Source of the DNA: Bin87 sp965261925 | GTDB lineage: Bacteria > Chloroflexota > Dehalococcoidia > Lucifugimonadales > UBA3495 | Reading direction: 5' to 3' | Assembly: GCA_965261925.1 (NCBI GenBank) | Contig: OZ253486.1 | Span: 682,001-746,000, forward strand | Length of the DNA: 64,000 nucleotides | Part shown: one piece after another, positions 42,481 to 51,291 of the stretch | How the letters are laid out: each line of letters opens with the position of its first letter | How positions within the stretch are numbered: the stretch's first letter is position 1 | The notes under the pieces: generated by a model | What the model was told of the DNA's origin: nothing | Seen by the model: the letters and a program-made list of their open reading frames with translations, nothing else | Databases searched by the model: none | Program-made: the position numbers and the translations under genes

Positions 42481-43251
42481 TCACCGTTTGCAATCGTGTC
42501 CCAGCGCCAGGGCCGCGCTGCGGTCCTGAGCTGCGCTTTGTTCATTCCCCAGCGCCCGGAGAGCGCGACTCCGATTGCAGTAGGCTGGCGCAAATTCGGG
42601 ATCAAGCCGGATGGCCGCACCGCAGTCCTGTATGGCATGGTCAAAGGCGTTGGTGTCGACATAAGCGCCGCACCGGTTGCCATAGGCGTCGGCATCTTCC
42701 GGATTGAGTATGATGGCGATGCTGTAGTCCGAAATGGCCTGGTCATACTCGCCTTTGTCGTGGCGGGTGCCGCCCCGGTTGAAATAGGGCGCGGGCCATG
42801 CCGGGTCGAGGCGGATGACCGCGTCGTAGTTTTCTATGGCCTGGTAGTACTCACCTTTGCCGGAGTAGGCGTTGCCCCGGTTGTTGTAGGTGGCGTATGC
42901 CTCCGGATCTAGGCGGATGACCGCGTCGTAGTTTTCTATGGCCCGGTCATAGGCCCCTTGGTGGGCGTAAGCGAGGCCCAGGTTGTTGTACGCTTCCGAT
43001 AGCTCCGGGTCGGCCTGGATGGCGGCGTCGTAAGCCTCAATGGCCCCGTCGAGCTCCCCTTCCATGAGTTTTGCGTTGCCCTCTTTCGCCTTCCGGAACG
43101 CCGGGTCCAGCGCACAGGCGATGCTCAACACCATAGCCACGGCAACCAACGCCGGCAGTCCGAGCTGGAGCAGCCGTCGGCTGAACCGTACTCCGCAGCC
43201 GTCGCCGTTGGGCGAGCGATTGCCTCCGCTATGGAGCGGGCAGGGACCCAT
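42481..43251 (-). CDS. TPR-repeat protein, exported
   Basis: A 256-residue protein with an N-terminal hydrophobic segment (LGLPALVAVAMVLSIACAL) that may be a signal peptide with a marginal lipobox (SIAC). At least five TPR units follow, with consensus like AYNNLGLAYAHQGAYDRAIE, NYDAVIRLDP and YNNRGNAYSGKGEYYQAIE. Adjacent units are highly similar, so the array has expanded recently. It would act as a protein-binding scaffold. It precedes nadB by three bases, making an unlikely functional but real transcriptional unit. Confidence 0.8.
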   Translation of the reverse strand: MGPCPLHSGGNRSPNGDGCGVRFSRRLLQLGLPALVAVAMVLSIACALDPAFRKAKEGNAKLMEGELDGAIEAYDAAIQADPELSEAYNNLGLAYAHQGAYDRAIENYDAVIRLDPEAYATYNNRGNAYSGKGEYYQAIENYDAVIRLDPAWPAPYFNRGGTRHDKGEYDQAISDYSIAIILNPEDADAYGNRCGAYVDTNAFDHAIQDCGAAIRLDPEFAPAYCNRSRALRALGNEQSAAQDRSAALALGHDCKR

Positions 43252-43273
43252 CCCGTGGTCCTGTATACGCTTA

Positions 43274-43300
43274 GTGGGGGCGAATAATATTCGCCCCCAC
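43274..43300. repeat. Perfect GGGGGCG palindrome
   Basis: GTGGGGGCGAAT and ATTCGCCCCCAC form a perfect 12-base stem around AAT, between the VOC and TPR genes. It belongs to the same dispersed hairpin family as 16177, 21189 and 29833, and could also end transcription of the VOC gene. Confidence 0.7.
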
Positions 43301-43329
43301 GATCGGCCGGTGATTGTCGCGACGGTTGT

Positions 43330-43818
43330 CTAGTCGTCGGCGCCCACCGCTGCCGGCTCCTCGATAGGCTCCAACTGCCACGGGAAATTCCCGTCGAACA
43401 GGAACCCTTCCTTGTTGCCCCACTCGGCCTCGGGAGCCTCGTAGTAGATCTCGATCTCGTTGTCGTCCGGATCGAAGATATAGACGCCCATGGAGATGCC
43501 GTGGTCGCCGAGCCGCTTGAAGCGGACGCCGTGGTCCTTGCACCGCTGGTAGAGCTCCTTGAGGTCGCGGAAAGAGTTCATCTGCCAGGCCATGTGGGCC
43601 ATGCCCACCCGCCGGTCCTCGGGGCCGGGCGCGTCCATGCCCAGAGGGACCAGGGCCAGCTCATGGGACATGGTGGTGTCGGCGGACAGGAATGTCATCC
43701 CGCCCGGGCGCCCGGTCATCACCGTGAGGCCAAGGACATTCGTGTAAAAATCAACGCTGCGCTCGATGTCCCGGACCTTGATGACCAGGTGACCAAGCTG
43801 CTTCGGTGTGTGGGCCAT
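43330..43818 (-). CDS. VOC-family dioxygenase/glyoxalase-like protein
   Basis: A 162-residue vicinal oxygen chelate protein. GGAGGTATCGAT precedes ATG 43818. It has two beta-alpha-beta-beta-beta modules, beginning LGHLVIKVRDIERSVDFYTN and ending VYIFDPDDNEIEIYYEAPE; the metal ligands would be His in LGHLV, His in VGMAHMAWQ and Glu in EIEIYYE. This arrangement is common to extradiol dioxygenases, so a ring-cleavage or glyoxalase role is possible. No neighbouring catabolic gene identifies the substrate. Confidence 0.82.
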   Translation of the reverse strand: MAHTPKQLGHLVIKVRDIERSVDFYTNVLGLTVMTGRPGGMTFLSADTTMSHELALVPLGMDAPGPEDRRVGMAHMAWQMNSFRDLKELYQRCKDHGVRFKRLGDHGISMGVYIFDPDDNEIEIYYEAPEAEWGNKEGFLFDGNFPWQLEPIEEPAAVGADD

Positions 43819-43978
43819 ATCGATACCTCCCATGTTGGCGATTTGCGATTTACCTTTAGCCGCATTATATCCCACGGGGACAATAGTGTGCATTGTGGGA
43901 TTTTATGGTAAAACCACCCTTGATAACCTCCGATAATTGATTGATTGTTCCCAGTATAATGGGCCACTGCCAGCTAGG

Positions 43979-45736
43979 ATGCCGTCCCAGCCGTATGTGA
44001 TGGATATGACGCAACGCAACGTCGCGGAGTCGGGGTCGCTGCCCGTGGACGAAGTATCCACGAACGGCAGTAACGACAATGCTCCCCGGCTGACGTTCAA
44101 ACAGGCCGACGAGCCGTGGGAGTTCGAGGAAATCTCCCAGCTGAACTATGCCTCTTTCGTCGAGGAGGTGCCCCAGCATCCATCCAACGACGCCGGCATG
44201 CTGGTGGACCGCTTCCACGACGAGAACACCTACTTCATCTGCCGCCGGGACCAGGATCTCGTGGGCATGATCTGTGTCCGCGACCGCCGGCCCTTTTCCC
44301 TGGACGAGAAGCTGGGCAGTCTGGAAGAGTACCTGCCCCAGGCGGAGGGCGCCCGGGTGTGCGAGGTACGCCTGCTGACTGTGCGACCGGATATGCGGCG
44401 CTCTCGCGTCCTGACCGGCCTGCTCACGATGATGGCCCACTACTGCCACGAGGGCGGATACGACTACGTGGTGATGTCCGGGCGGGTGTCCCAGCAGGCC
44501 CTGTATCGGCACATCGGCTTCATCCCCTTTGGCCCCGTCGTCGGTGATGACGCCGCGCCCTACCAGCCCATGTACCGGCCAGTGGGCAACGTGGGCGCCG
44601 AGTTCGCCGGCCTGTTTCACGACCAGGTGGACGCGCCCACCGGCGAGCCGGTGATCCTGACGCCGGGCCCGGTGGCAATGCCCGAGGCGGTGGTGCGGGC
44701 CTTTCAGCGTCCGCCGCTTTCACATCGCTCTCCGGAATTTGCCAACCTGATGCAGAGCGTCCGCCGGCGGCTGCGCGCCCTCACCAACGCCAACCACTGC
44801 GCCGTGATGGTCGGCTCCGGCACGTTGGCCAACGACGTGGTCGCCGCCCAGCTGTCCCGCCTGGATGCGCCGGGCGTGGTCGTTACGTCCGGAGAGTTTG
44901 GCGAACGGTTGCTGGATCACGCCAACCGCATGGGCCTGCGCTACACGGCCGTGCAGCACGAATGGGGCAGCCCCCTGGATTATGAACGCATTGAAGGAGC
45001 GTTGGCCGAGGCGGTGGACGGACAGCCCGCGGGTTGGCTCTGGATGCCCCACTGTGAGACCTCCACCGGAGCCCTTGCCGACCTGGCCCGCCTCAAAACA
45101 ATGTGCCAGCGACACGACGCCCGGCTTGCCCTGGACTGCATCAGCAGCATCGGCGCGACGCCGGTGGACCTCAGCGACGTGTGGCTGGCCAGCGGAGCCA
45201 GCGGCAAGGCCCTCGCCGCTTACCCGGGCCTCGGCGTGGTGTTCTCCGGCTACCGGCCCGAGTCCGATGAAACCCTGCCGCGCTACCTGGACCTGGGGCT
45301 GCACTGCGCCGGCGAAGACAGCGGCGCGGTGCCCTTCACGCTGTCCTCCAACCTGCTGGCGGCGCTGGACGCCGGCCTTGCCCGCCAGTCCGAAACCCTG
45401 CTGTCCCGCATCGACCAGGAAGGCCGCTGGCTCCGCCGGCAGTTGCGCGACCTGGGCTTCACCGTGGTGGCCGCCGAGGAAGAGAGCGCTGGCGCGGTAA
45501 CCACCATCGCCCTGCCCTCACGCTCCTTGGCTGATCGCGGTCTTGAGGCCCTGGAGATGGGCCGGGACCTGGAGTCCCACGGCTTTTACACCTCCTACGC
45601 CAGCGGTTACCTGCGCCGGCGCAACTGGCTCCAGATCTGCCTCATGGGCGAGACCCATCGCGGGCAGTTGGAAAGATTGCTACCGGTGCTGGCCGCCCAA
45701 CTCGACCGCATGACGCGCGCCGGCGCAACCACGTAA
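43979..45736 (+). CDS. GNAT acyltransferase - class V aminotransferase fusion
   Basis: A protein of about 585 residues (other in-frame starts: ATG 43937, 44000 and 44006). Residues roughly 40-200 are a GNAT-type N-acyltransferase: FEEISQLNYASFVEEVPQHP, CEVRLLTVRPDMRRSRVLTG (acetyl-CoA binding strand) and YRHIGFIPFG. The rest, from ILTPGPVAMPEAVVRAF, is a class V PLP-dependent aminotransferase (serine-glyoxylate/AEP type) with GSGTLANDVVAAQL, LALDCISSIGATPVDL and the PLP lysine in ASGASGKALAAYPGLG. The joining of the two domains suggests an acyl amino compound is made and transaminated, or that one domain regulates the other. The frame is uninterrupted, so this is not a sequencing artefact. 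Confidence 0.8.
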   Translation: MPSQPYVMDMTQRNVAESGSLPVDEVSTNGSNDNAPRLTFKQADEPWEFEEISQLNYASFVEEVPQHPSNDAGMLVDRFHDENTYFICRRDQDLVGMICVRDRRPFSLDEKLGSLEEYLPQAEGARVCEVRLLTVRPDMRRSRVLTGLLTMMAHYCHEGGYDYVVMSGRVSQQALYRHIGFIPFGPVVGDDAAPYQPMYRPVGNVGAEFAGLFHDQVDAPTGEPVILTPGPVAMPEAVVRAFQRPPLSHRSPEFANLMQSVRRRLRALTNANHCAVMVGSGTLANDVVAAQLSRLDAPGVVVTSGEFGERLLDHANRMGLRYTAVQHEWGSPLDYERIEGALAEAVDGQPAGWLWMPHCETSTGALADLARLKTMCQRHDARLALDCISSIGATPVDLSDVWLASGASGKALAAYPGLGVVFSGYRPESDETLPRYLDLGLHCAGEDSGAVPFTLSSNLLAALDAGLARQSETLLSRIDQEGRWLRRQLRDLGFTVVAAEEESAGAVTTIALPSRSLADRGLEALEMGRDLESHGFYTSYASGYLRRRNWLQICLMGETHRGQLERLLPVLAAQLDRMTRAGATT

Positions 45737-46039
45737 ACCCGGTACGCATCGCGGTTCGTTCGTCCTGTTTGCCGCGTCGGTTTCCCTCGCCGCGAGCGCT
45801 TGTACCTCAGCGCCCCTCGCGGTTGGTACGCGCCGATGGCTGGAGCATGATAGTTCCCAAAATTGGCGTTGCGCAAAAATCAGGTTTTTGGGTACTGAAC
45901 CTTCGGGTCTTGAACTAAAAAATGTCCCGGCGATTAACCCACGACCGCCGGCAGTTCGATCCTGGCGCAGCTTCGCTTGACCCTTCTCGCAATCGCGAAA
46001 TATCATCAAACTCCACCAAAATGCCCAGAGGTTGGAAAC
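45737..46039. other. Intergenic stretch, no recognised gene
   Basis: About 300 bases between the fusion gene and the HEPN pair. The stretch is AT-richer near 45850-45950, with short A and T runs. I see no credible coding frame, RNA gene, repeat family or terminator. Confidence 0.4.
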
Positions 46040-46330
46040 ATGACCGCCACTCCTGAAACCCTCGAAAAAATCGCCAGCATAATCAGGGATGAGCTGCCCA
46101 AGTACCTGTCCCACGACTTCATCATCTGCGATGTGAAAGCGCAGAACCGGCCCGGCCCATACGACGAGGACTTCGTGCATATCCGGGTGGTCCTTGATGA
46201 TGACCATCCAAAACTCGACCCTCGAAAAACGATCGAGTTCAGCAGCGATATGCACACCCTCCTGGAGCAGCTCGGAATATTTCACCCACCGCACATCTCC
46301 TATCCCAGCCGGAGCGAGCTCAGCCGATGA
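46040..46330 (+). CDS. Small protein paired with HEPN gene
   Basis: A 96-residue protein (start ATG 46040). The sequence is mostly polar with a mixed alpha/beta look: TLEKIASIIRDELPKYLSHD, then VKAQNRPGPYDEDFVHIRVV and DPRKTIEFSSDMHTLLEQLG. I do not recognise a family; it does not show the GSx10DxD motif of a minimal nucleotidyltransferase. Its stop overlaps the ATG of the HEPN gene by four bases (ATGA). By position it would be an antitoxin or partner protein. Confidence 0.6.
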   Translation: MTATPETLEKIASIIRDELPKYLSHDFIICDVKAQNRPGPYDEDFVHIRVVLDDDHPKLDPRKTIEFSSDMHTLLEQLGIFHPPHISYPSRSELSR

Positions 46331-46827
46331 CCGTATCCGGAAGCTCGCCGCCAACCCCAGTTGATTGGCGAAACCTCATCCAGGCAGGACGCGACCTACT
46401 GAACCCGCAACTAGCGGAGCATATTGCCACCGACGAACACGTTCGCAGAGCAATTAGCAACGCCTACTACGCCTTGTTCCACGCACTGGCAGAGAACAAT
46501 GCCTCCACACTCATCAGCTCGCCCAGCAACGCGATAAACGCCTCCGCTTGGTCGCGGGTTTACCGCGGACTCGACCACAGCACCGCCCACCGCGAACTCC
46601 AGAGACACCGCCATGAACTCTCCGTTCCGGCCCGGAGCTTCGCGGACACGTTCAGCAAAATACAACATTTCCGCTACCTGGCCGATTATGACCACAACGC
46701 TGCCTTCACCACCGACGAGGCAATCGCACAGCTCGCCCAGGCCGAGACATCTATCCTCGACTACTCACAAGTCTCTCCAAGCGAGAGGTTATACATCGCT
46801 ACCCTGACCTTAATCAGATCACGCTAG
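46327..46827 (+). CDS. HEPN-domain protein
   Basis: A 166-residue helical protein. RRAISNAYYALFHALAENNA (residues 39-58) is the HEPN core helix, and HRELQRHRHELSVPARSFAD provides a basic R-x-x-x-H-type stretch as found in HEPN RNases. The remaining helices (SKIQHFRYLADYDHNAAFT; DEAIAQLAQAETSILDYSQV) complete the fold. HEPN proteins are often toxins inhibited by a small partner. It is translationally coupled to the gene before it. Confidence 0.75.
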   Translation: MTVSGSSPPTPVDWRNLIQAGRDLLNPQLAEHIATDEHVRRAISNAYYALFHALAENNASTLISSPSNAINASAWSRVYRGLDHSTAHRELQRHRHELSVPARSFADTFSKIQHFRYLADYDHNAAFTTDEAIAQLAQAETSILDYSQVSPSERLYIATLTLIRSR

Positions 46828-46878
46828 CCGCCATCCCACAGTGACACCCGCTTCCTTCACGGGCCTACCAAACGGCTG

Positions 46879-47133
46879 TTACCTTTCGTCCCCGCGTTGA
46901 ATTAGGTCCAGGCAGCCAAGGTAACCGAGCCCTCCGGCGCTGATGCCGGCAATGCAGCTCATGAAAGTGGCAATGTCTGCATCGTATGCCGTCGCCATAT
47001 CGGCCAGCAGATCGTGGCAGGCCGCGAAATCAATTGATTCCAGGTAGAGTCCAATCGCGCAACTCACGAATGGAGTGAGGTCATCGGCGGATCGGGTTGT
47101 CGGCTCTGGTTGCGCATGTGACGCGTCAGGCAA
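46879..47133 (-). CDS. Small hypothetical protein
   Basis: An 84-residue frame (MPDASHAQPEPTTRSADDLT; DFAACHDLLADMATAYDADI). The central region contains several Ala, Asp and Cys residues and looks helical. It resembles no family I know and lies beside insertion-sequence remnants, so it may be a fragment. Weak evidence for expression. Confidence 0.3.
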   Translation of the reverse strand: MPDASHAQPEPTTRSADDLTPFVSCAIGLYLESIDFAACHDLLADMATAYDADIATFMSCIAGISAGGLGYLGCLDLIQRGDER

Positions 47134-47156
47134 CAGGCCAGCATTCCTTATTGTCG

Positions 47157-47306
47157 TTAATCACCCAGATCCACCATCAGGGAAACCAGCTCCACGACGC
47201 CGGTCTCGTCGTAAGACGCGGCCCGTGTCTGTCCCGTAGGCCGGACGGCAACATCCACCTGCGCCTTCGCGACATCAATGCCTACGTATCTCGGTTTCTC
47301 TTCCAT
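47157..47306 (-). pseudogene. IS110-family transposase, N-terminal remnant
   Basis: From ATG 47306 (after GGAGGTACAG) the frame reads KPRYVGIDVAKAQVDVAVRP and ETGVVELVSLMVDLGD, the DEDD nuclease start of IS110 transposases with its first Asp. It is cut after about 50 residues at the motif TGATTAACGACAATAAG, apparently by insertion of, or recombination with, another element. The rest of the gene is absent. Confidence 0.75.
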
Positions 47307-47408
47307 CTGTACCTCCGGTGTGAGCGCTGGCCCGTCCTTGCACGATGCGGGCTCGATTGGCCCCGGCAACTGTTCGGGCTCTGCTCGCAGGGAGCGCGGC
47401 GACCCTCG

Positions 47409-48278
47409 CTACTGGACGGTCTGTCGTGACCCAGGGGATGACGGTCTGCCGCGCTCGGCTCCATCGCCAAAGTCAAGATAAAAGGGTATGGACGTCCAGT
47501 CCCCTTCGGGTATGGCTTCGATGAGATTGCGCAAGCTTTGGTGTTGGCGCACGTTGATGGAGAAGCGGACATCCAGCTTTCGGCAGACGGCGACGATGGC
47601 GTGGGTGCAAAAGCCGCTGTCGGCACGCGCGGTGAGTTGTCCGGTGGCCCCGCCGTAGCGCACTCGTCCCACGGTTTCACTCAGGAAGTGGGCGGTGCCC
47701 CGCGCCGTGTTGGCCCGACCCTGGCGCAGTCCGGACATCAGCACGCCGTCGGTTCCGGTGACGATGGTCAGTAGTGGGTGATAGCCCTGTTAGCCGGTGT
47801 AGCCGTGGTGGCGGGCTCCTTCCTTGCCCAGTCTGTAAGTCTCACAGACGGTGGAGTCAACAATGGTCAATGGCCCACTGCCCAATCCCGCCCCAGCCGA
47901 CCATGCCCGAGCCAGCAGCTCCCGGCTCACTCGGTCCAGTTGACGAGCGTAGCCCCACCGGAAGCTGCGCAAGAAGGTGCCCGGGGTGGACGGCGCCTTC
48001 GCCGTGCAGCACAGGACCCGCCCGGTCCAGCCGGTACGCAGCACGTCGGCGTCGTCGATGCCGTCGCCACCAGTCAGCGCCGACGCCACCAGGGTCATCA
48101 TCTTATCGCCAGCGTTGGCTCGGCCAGGAGCGCGGCCCAGGTCAACATGGTTGTCCACCAGCTCGCCCAGTCCCAGGCGGTGGGCCAACGTGACCGGAAG
48201 CAGCAGCCCAGCATTGGCCACCAGGCGGTGGTCATCAAAGGCGATTTGGATGCGGTCGGGATGGTCAAGTGGTAGCAT
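47409..48278 (-). pseudogene. IS1380-family transposase, 3'-truncated with nonsense mutation
   Basis: This is a relative of the transposase at 1865 that starts at the equivalent ATG (48278). It keeps DDHRLVANAGLLLPVTLAHR, then an in-frame TAA at about 47790 replaces a codon in the sequence GYTG-x-QGYHP. The reading continues to RADSGFCTHAIVAVCRKLD and stops resembling the family near 47465, so the last third is missing. The left terminal repeat is present at 48382-48404 (CTAAACCCCAATCCACCGAA on the minus strand). Right end is lost at the junction with IS110 sequence. Confidence 0.85.
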
Positions 48279-48400
48279 CCGTTGGGTGCTCCTTGTTTCG
48301 GGTCGGTTTGCTGTTTCACAAACCATTATCCCCGAACCAAAGGAGCACTTTCTTACCCCTTCAGCACCCCGCGACAATCACCTCTTCGGTGGATTGGGGT

Positions 48401-49470
48401 TTAGCACCTGGAATCCACTCCAACCAGCGCCAATTCCGGCAGTCCATCCAGTTCTGTGTAGGTTTCTTCAGTCCCGGCGTAAACCAGCTCTTTGGCCATG
48501 ATGCCGCGCCACTCTTTCAGTCGGCGTTGCATGGTTCGCAGTTGCGCCTCGCTGAAACGGTCCGAGTGTTCTGATTGCAATCTGGCCATCAGCGCCTTGC
48601 CGGTGGCATCCGGTTCGGCCTGCAACCAGACCAGCACCTCACCCCAAACACCCTCGAAGGGGTCCTTGCGGGTCCGCCAGTGCCGGGGACCTCGGACCCG
48701 GGCCGCGTGAGTAGGTCGGACTTCACCCTGGCGCCACAGCCTCGGCAGCTTGGCGAGGAACTTGCTCAGGCTTTCGCCCTGAGGCGTTTCCCGCACTTCC
48801 GGAGACGTCGCCGCCACCAGGGCCGACTGGGCTTCTCGGATGGTATGCAGCAACAACACCGGGTCCAGTCTGGCCCGGTACTCCATCAGCGCGGCCCTCA
48901 TCTCATCGCTGGTCGCATCGTGTTGGATCAGCCGGTCGCATGGCGTGGTCGGCGGACTGTAACGCTTGACGGTGGTGGCTCCGTCCCGGGTCTTGTCGAT
49001 CAGCTTGAACGAGGGCTGGAAGAAGTTAACGTACAGGCGCAACGCTCCGTAGAGGTGCGCCATGGTCTGACCGGCGACCTGACCCGAGTAACGATCATGG
49101 CCGACGAAACGGCGTACCACTGAACCGTTCTTCTGCTCGATCCAGGCCTGGTCGTTGCTGCGGTACGCCCGGGAACGGGTGAACTCGATACCGCGATCGA
49201 CACAGTACTTGATCAGCGTCTCGTTGATGAACGCGCTGTCGTTGTCCGAGTCGATGCCACGGATGCGGAAAGGCAACCGCTGCCAATGGCTTCCAGTCCC
49301 TCCACAATCAGGGACTGCTCCTTGGCCAGGAGGGGAACGGCTTCGGTCCAACCGGTGCAGATGTCGGTGGCCACCAGGCTGTGGATGAATGATCCGGACA
49401 GCGGTCCACCGCAGTGCAGCACCAGATCAATCTCCAGAAAGCCCGGCGGCGGTCAATGCGCTGACAGGAC
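48401..49470 (-). pseudogene. Integrase-core (DDE) IS transposase remnant
   Basis: Minus-strand pieces in two frames rebuild part of an integrase-core transposase of an unclassified IS group: first FIHSLVATDICTGWTEAVPL, then after a frameshift near 49290 GIDSDNDSAFINETLIKYC (second Asp), RAYRSNDQAWIEQKNGSVVR (catalytic Glu) and FVGHDRYSGQVAGQTMAHL. The C-terminal 60 residues include DPFEGVWGEVLVWLQAEPD and RLKEWRGIMAKE, close to a region of the IS21 IstA protein in this window. The N-terminal third is absent. The IS1380 end at 48404 has cut its C-terminus. A shorter remnant of the same family is at 62940-63091. Confidence 0.7.
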
Positions 49471-49472
49471 TA

Positions 49473-49486
49473 ATTGTCGTTAATCA
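49473..49486. repeat. IS-end signature ATTGTCGTTAATCA
   Basis: The 14 bases ATTGTCGTTAATCA are identical to 47150-47163 in the same orientation, so the IS remnant block 47150-49486 is framed by direct repeats. A near-identical inverted copy is at the left end of the IS21 element (52458-52473). Confidence 0.7.
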
Positions 49487-49635
49487 TCCTGCCTGTTGCA
49501 GACACCAGAAGCAGGGCATAACCTCCTCGCGACGGTTCCACGTTCAGGAACAATCGCATCCCAATGCACGGACACGGTGCTAGCCCGTGTGTATAATCGC
49601 GCGAAGGTTGACCCATCGGCCAATCTTGTTTAATT

Positions 49636-50481
49636 GTGATCGAGAGCGTCCAATGCGGTGATAAATTAAATATGGAAGATGCACATGATCTTATATTACA
49701 AGCTTTTCGCCAAGCTTGGTCTTCTAACAAACCGGACTGGTATAGGATGACCACACCGGTGTTGAAAAACCGCATGCTGGCGCTTACTGACGGGAGATTC
49801 ACCGAAGCTAGGTATGGCGCCCGATCGCTTACAGATTTTGTCACGAAATTTGACGATCTAATTACCCTAGACGGCTCGAGAATTCCGCCGATCGTAGAGT
49901 TAAGGGACCAGGAGCGGATCCATGTAACCCCATCTGAGCTGGAGCGAGGATCCCGATCGCCTAGGATTCGCAGCGACTTGTGGCGGGCTACGCTAGATTA
50001 CGCTAGCGGTCAGACGTACGTTTGGGACGCAAAAGAGAATCAAGCGCGACCACAAGAACCCGGTGACGGCCTGACTGTGATCCCTACGATAACTTCAGAA
50101 CAACAGCAACGATGGCGCATAGACTTCAGCGAAACGGAGTCATCCTCAGAACCCACCCAAAGCGACGAGTTTGAGCGCCTTTCACACTGGCGGGACAATC
50201 AACTTCCCACTGCGGCACTACCTCCTCGCCTCATGCCGCGATGGAATCGGTATTTGCGGGAACGTGTCCAAGAGCTTTTGCAGGCATGGTTCGAAAAGAT
50301 TGGCATGGCGCCGCCATCTGACTTGGTAATTACGCAACCGACAACTGTCGTCCGACCGTCCGAAACTGAAGATCTACGGCAGTTGGTCATGCGCGTAGTA
50401 GAACAAATGACGGAACGCGAATTGGCGGATCTGGTGTTGCCGTCTCGAGCTGTGCTTCGGGCAACAGGAAGGCGACGGTAA
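49636..50481 (+). CDS. Unrecognised protein, possible OST-HTH/LOTUS-like N-terminus
   Basis: A 281-residue protein. Residues about 15-90 (LILQAFRQAWSSNKPDWYRM, LKNRMLALTDGRFTEARYGA, RSLTDFVTKFDDLITLDG) have the length and pattern of an OST-HTH/LOTUS RNA-binding winged helix, which is inference from pattern, not a certain match. The middle is polar and low-complexity, and the end is helical (EDLRQLVMRVVEQMTERELA). The gene is two bases before the next one, so they form an operon. It lies between two IS blocks and uses more AT-rich codons than its neighbours, so it is probably acquired. Confidence 0.5.
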   Translation: MIESVQCGDKLNMEDAHDLILQAFRQAWSSNKPDWYRMTTPVLKNRMLALTDGRFTEARYGARSLTDFVTKFDDLITLDGSRIPPIVELRDQERIHVTPSELERGSRSPRIRSDLWRATLDYASGQTYVWDAKENQARPQEPGDGLTVIPTITSEQQQRWRIDFSETESSSEPTQSDEFERLSHWRDNQLPTAALPPRLMPRWNRYLRERVQELLQAWFEKIGMAPPSDLVITQPTTVVRPSETEDLRQLVMRVVEQMTERELADLVLPSRAVLRATGRRR

Positions 50482-50483
50482 CT

Positions 50484-51278
50484 ATGACCGAACGGACCGT
50501 AGAAGTCTGGATCCTATATCCTGCGCCGAATCGACAATCTGTGGCGAGCGCCATCATGCAGGTAAGGGCTTCATGCGATCTTATGCACTGGGAAGTCCGT
50601 GAGATCCCCGTCAAGCCGATCAGGATAAACGGCAGACCATTCGGGAAAATAAAGTCCGAGGATGCGGTCAACTTGTACAAAAGCATCCACCGGGCCAAAG
50701 TTGGTATCTGGCAAGTAGGGCATGCCCATGCACCGGCCAAACCGCAACCAGATGACAAGATCAAGGACTATATCCGCCTCGAGACGTTCGTCAGATACAA
50801 AGCGTTTCACCGTATGGTACAAGCGGCTGATTTCTTTGAACTATGGAACTTATCCATGGAGGACTTCCAAACATGGTTGACCGGCGCCCACTGCGAGAAC
50901 GAGGGAGACCCGCGCTGCTTGCCACTTCATCTGTTCAGAACGAAGGCTGATTTCGAGGGCTTGGGTACGCAAAAGGCTCGCACTGATTTTGCAGTGAGTT
51001 ACGGAAACCAATCAGCGCGAAAGGATGCGGATGGCCTACTTTGGAATAGGCCCCGAGGCGGCCTTCACGGGCGAGACGGCCTCCACGTTGCAGGGCGCGA
51101 ATTGGCCATCGGTTTTCATTGGGACGTTACGGCCGGCCGTAACGGAGGAAAGATCGTATCGCCTGAAGGGGTGTGGAGTCTGGATGCCAATCGCTACGCG
51201 AACATCTACCCCGACGCCCATGTCCGAGCGGGCCAGGGTGCTTCCAGGCGTAAGCTACGAAAGCAAAAAGCCCGCTGA
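50484..51278 (+). CDS. Unrecognised protein, second gene of an accessory pair
   Basis: A 264-residue protein coupled to the gene before it. The N-terminal half has alternating strand-like and helical stretches (VEVWILYPAPNRQSVASAIM; KSEDAVNLYKSIHRAKVGIW). The C-terminal part ELAIGFHWDVTAGRNGGKIV and LDANRYANIYPDAHVR looks like a compact beta domain of the kind that ends several uncharacterised bacterial proteins. The protein finishes with a very basic tail (RRKLRKQKAR). No catalytic motif is certain. A perfect terminator overlaps the stop. Confidence 0.5.
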   Translation: MTERTVEVWILYPAPNRQSVASAIMQVRASCDLMHWEVREIPVKPIRINGRPFGKIKSEDAVNLYKSIHRAKVGIWQVGHAHAPAKPQPDDKIKDYIRLETFVRYKAFHRMVQAADFFELWNLSMEDFQTWLTGAHCENEGDPRCLPLHLFRTKADFEGLGTQKARTDFAVSYGNQSARKDADGLLWNRPRGGLHGRDGLHVAGRELAIGFHWDVTAGRNGGKIVSPEGVWSLDANRYANIYPDAHVRAGQGASRRKLRKQKAR

Positions 51279-51291
51279 CTCAGCGGGCTTT
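51267..51291 (+). terminator. Rho-independent terminator, bidirectional
   Basis: AAAGCCCGCTGA and TCAGCGGGCTTT pair almost completely around a very short loop, with A and T runs on both sides. It overlaps the stop codon of the 50484 gene. Confidence 0.85.

Noticed and set aside
45680..46354. 224-codon minus-strand frame over the HEPN partner gene
   Set aside because: It crosses an AT-rich gap and the antisense of a better-supported gene with ATGA coupling, and resembles no protein family.
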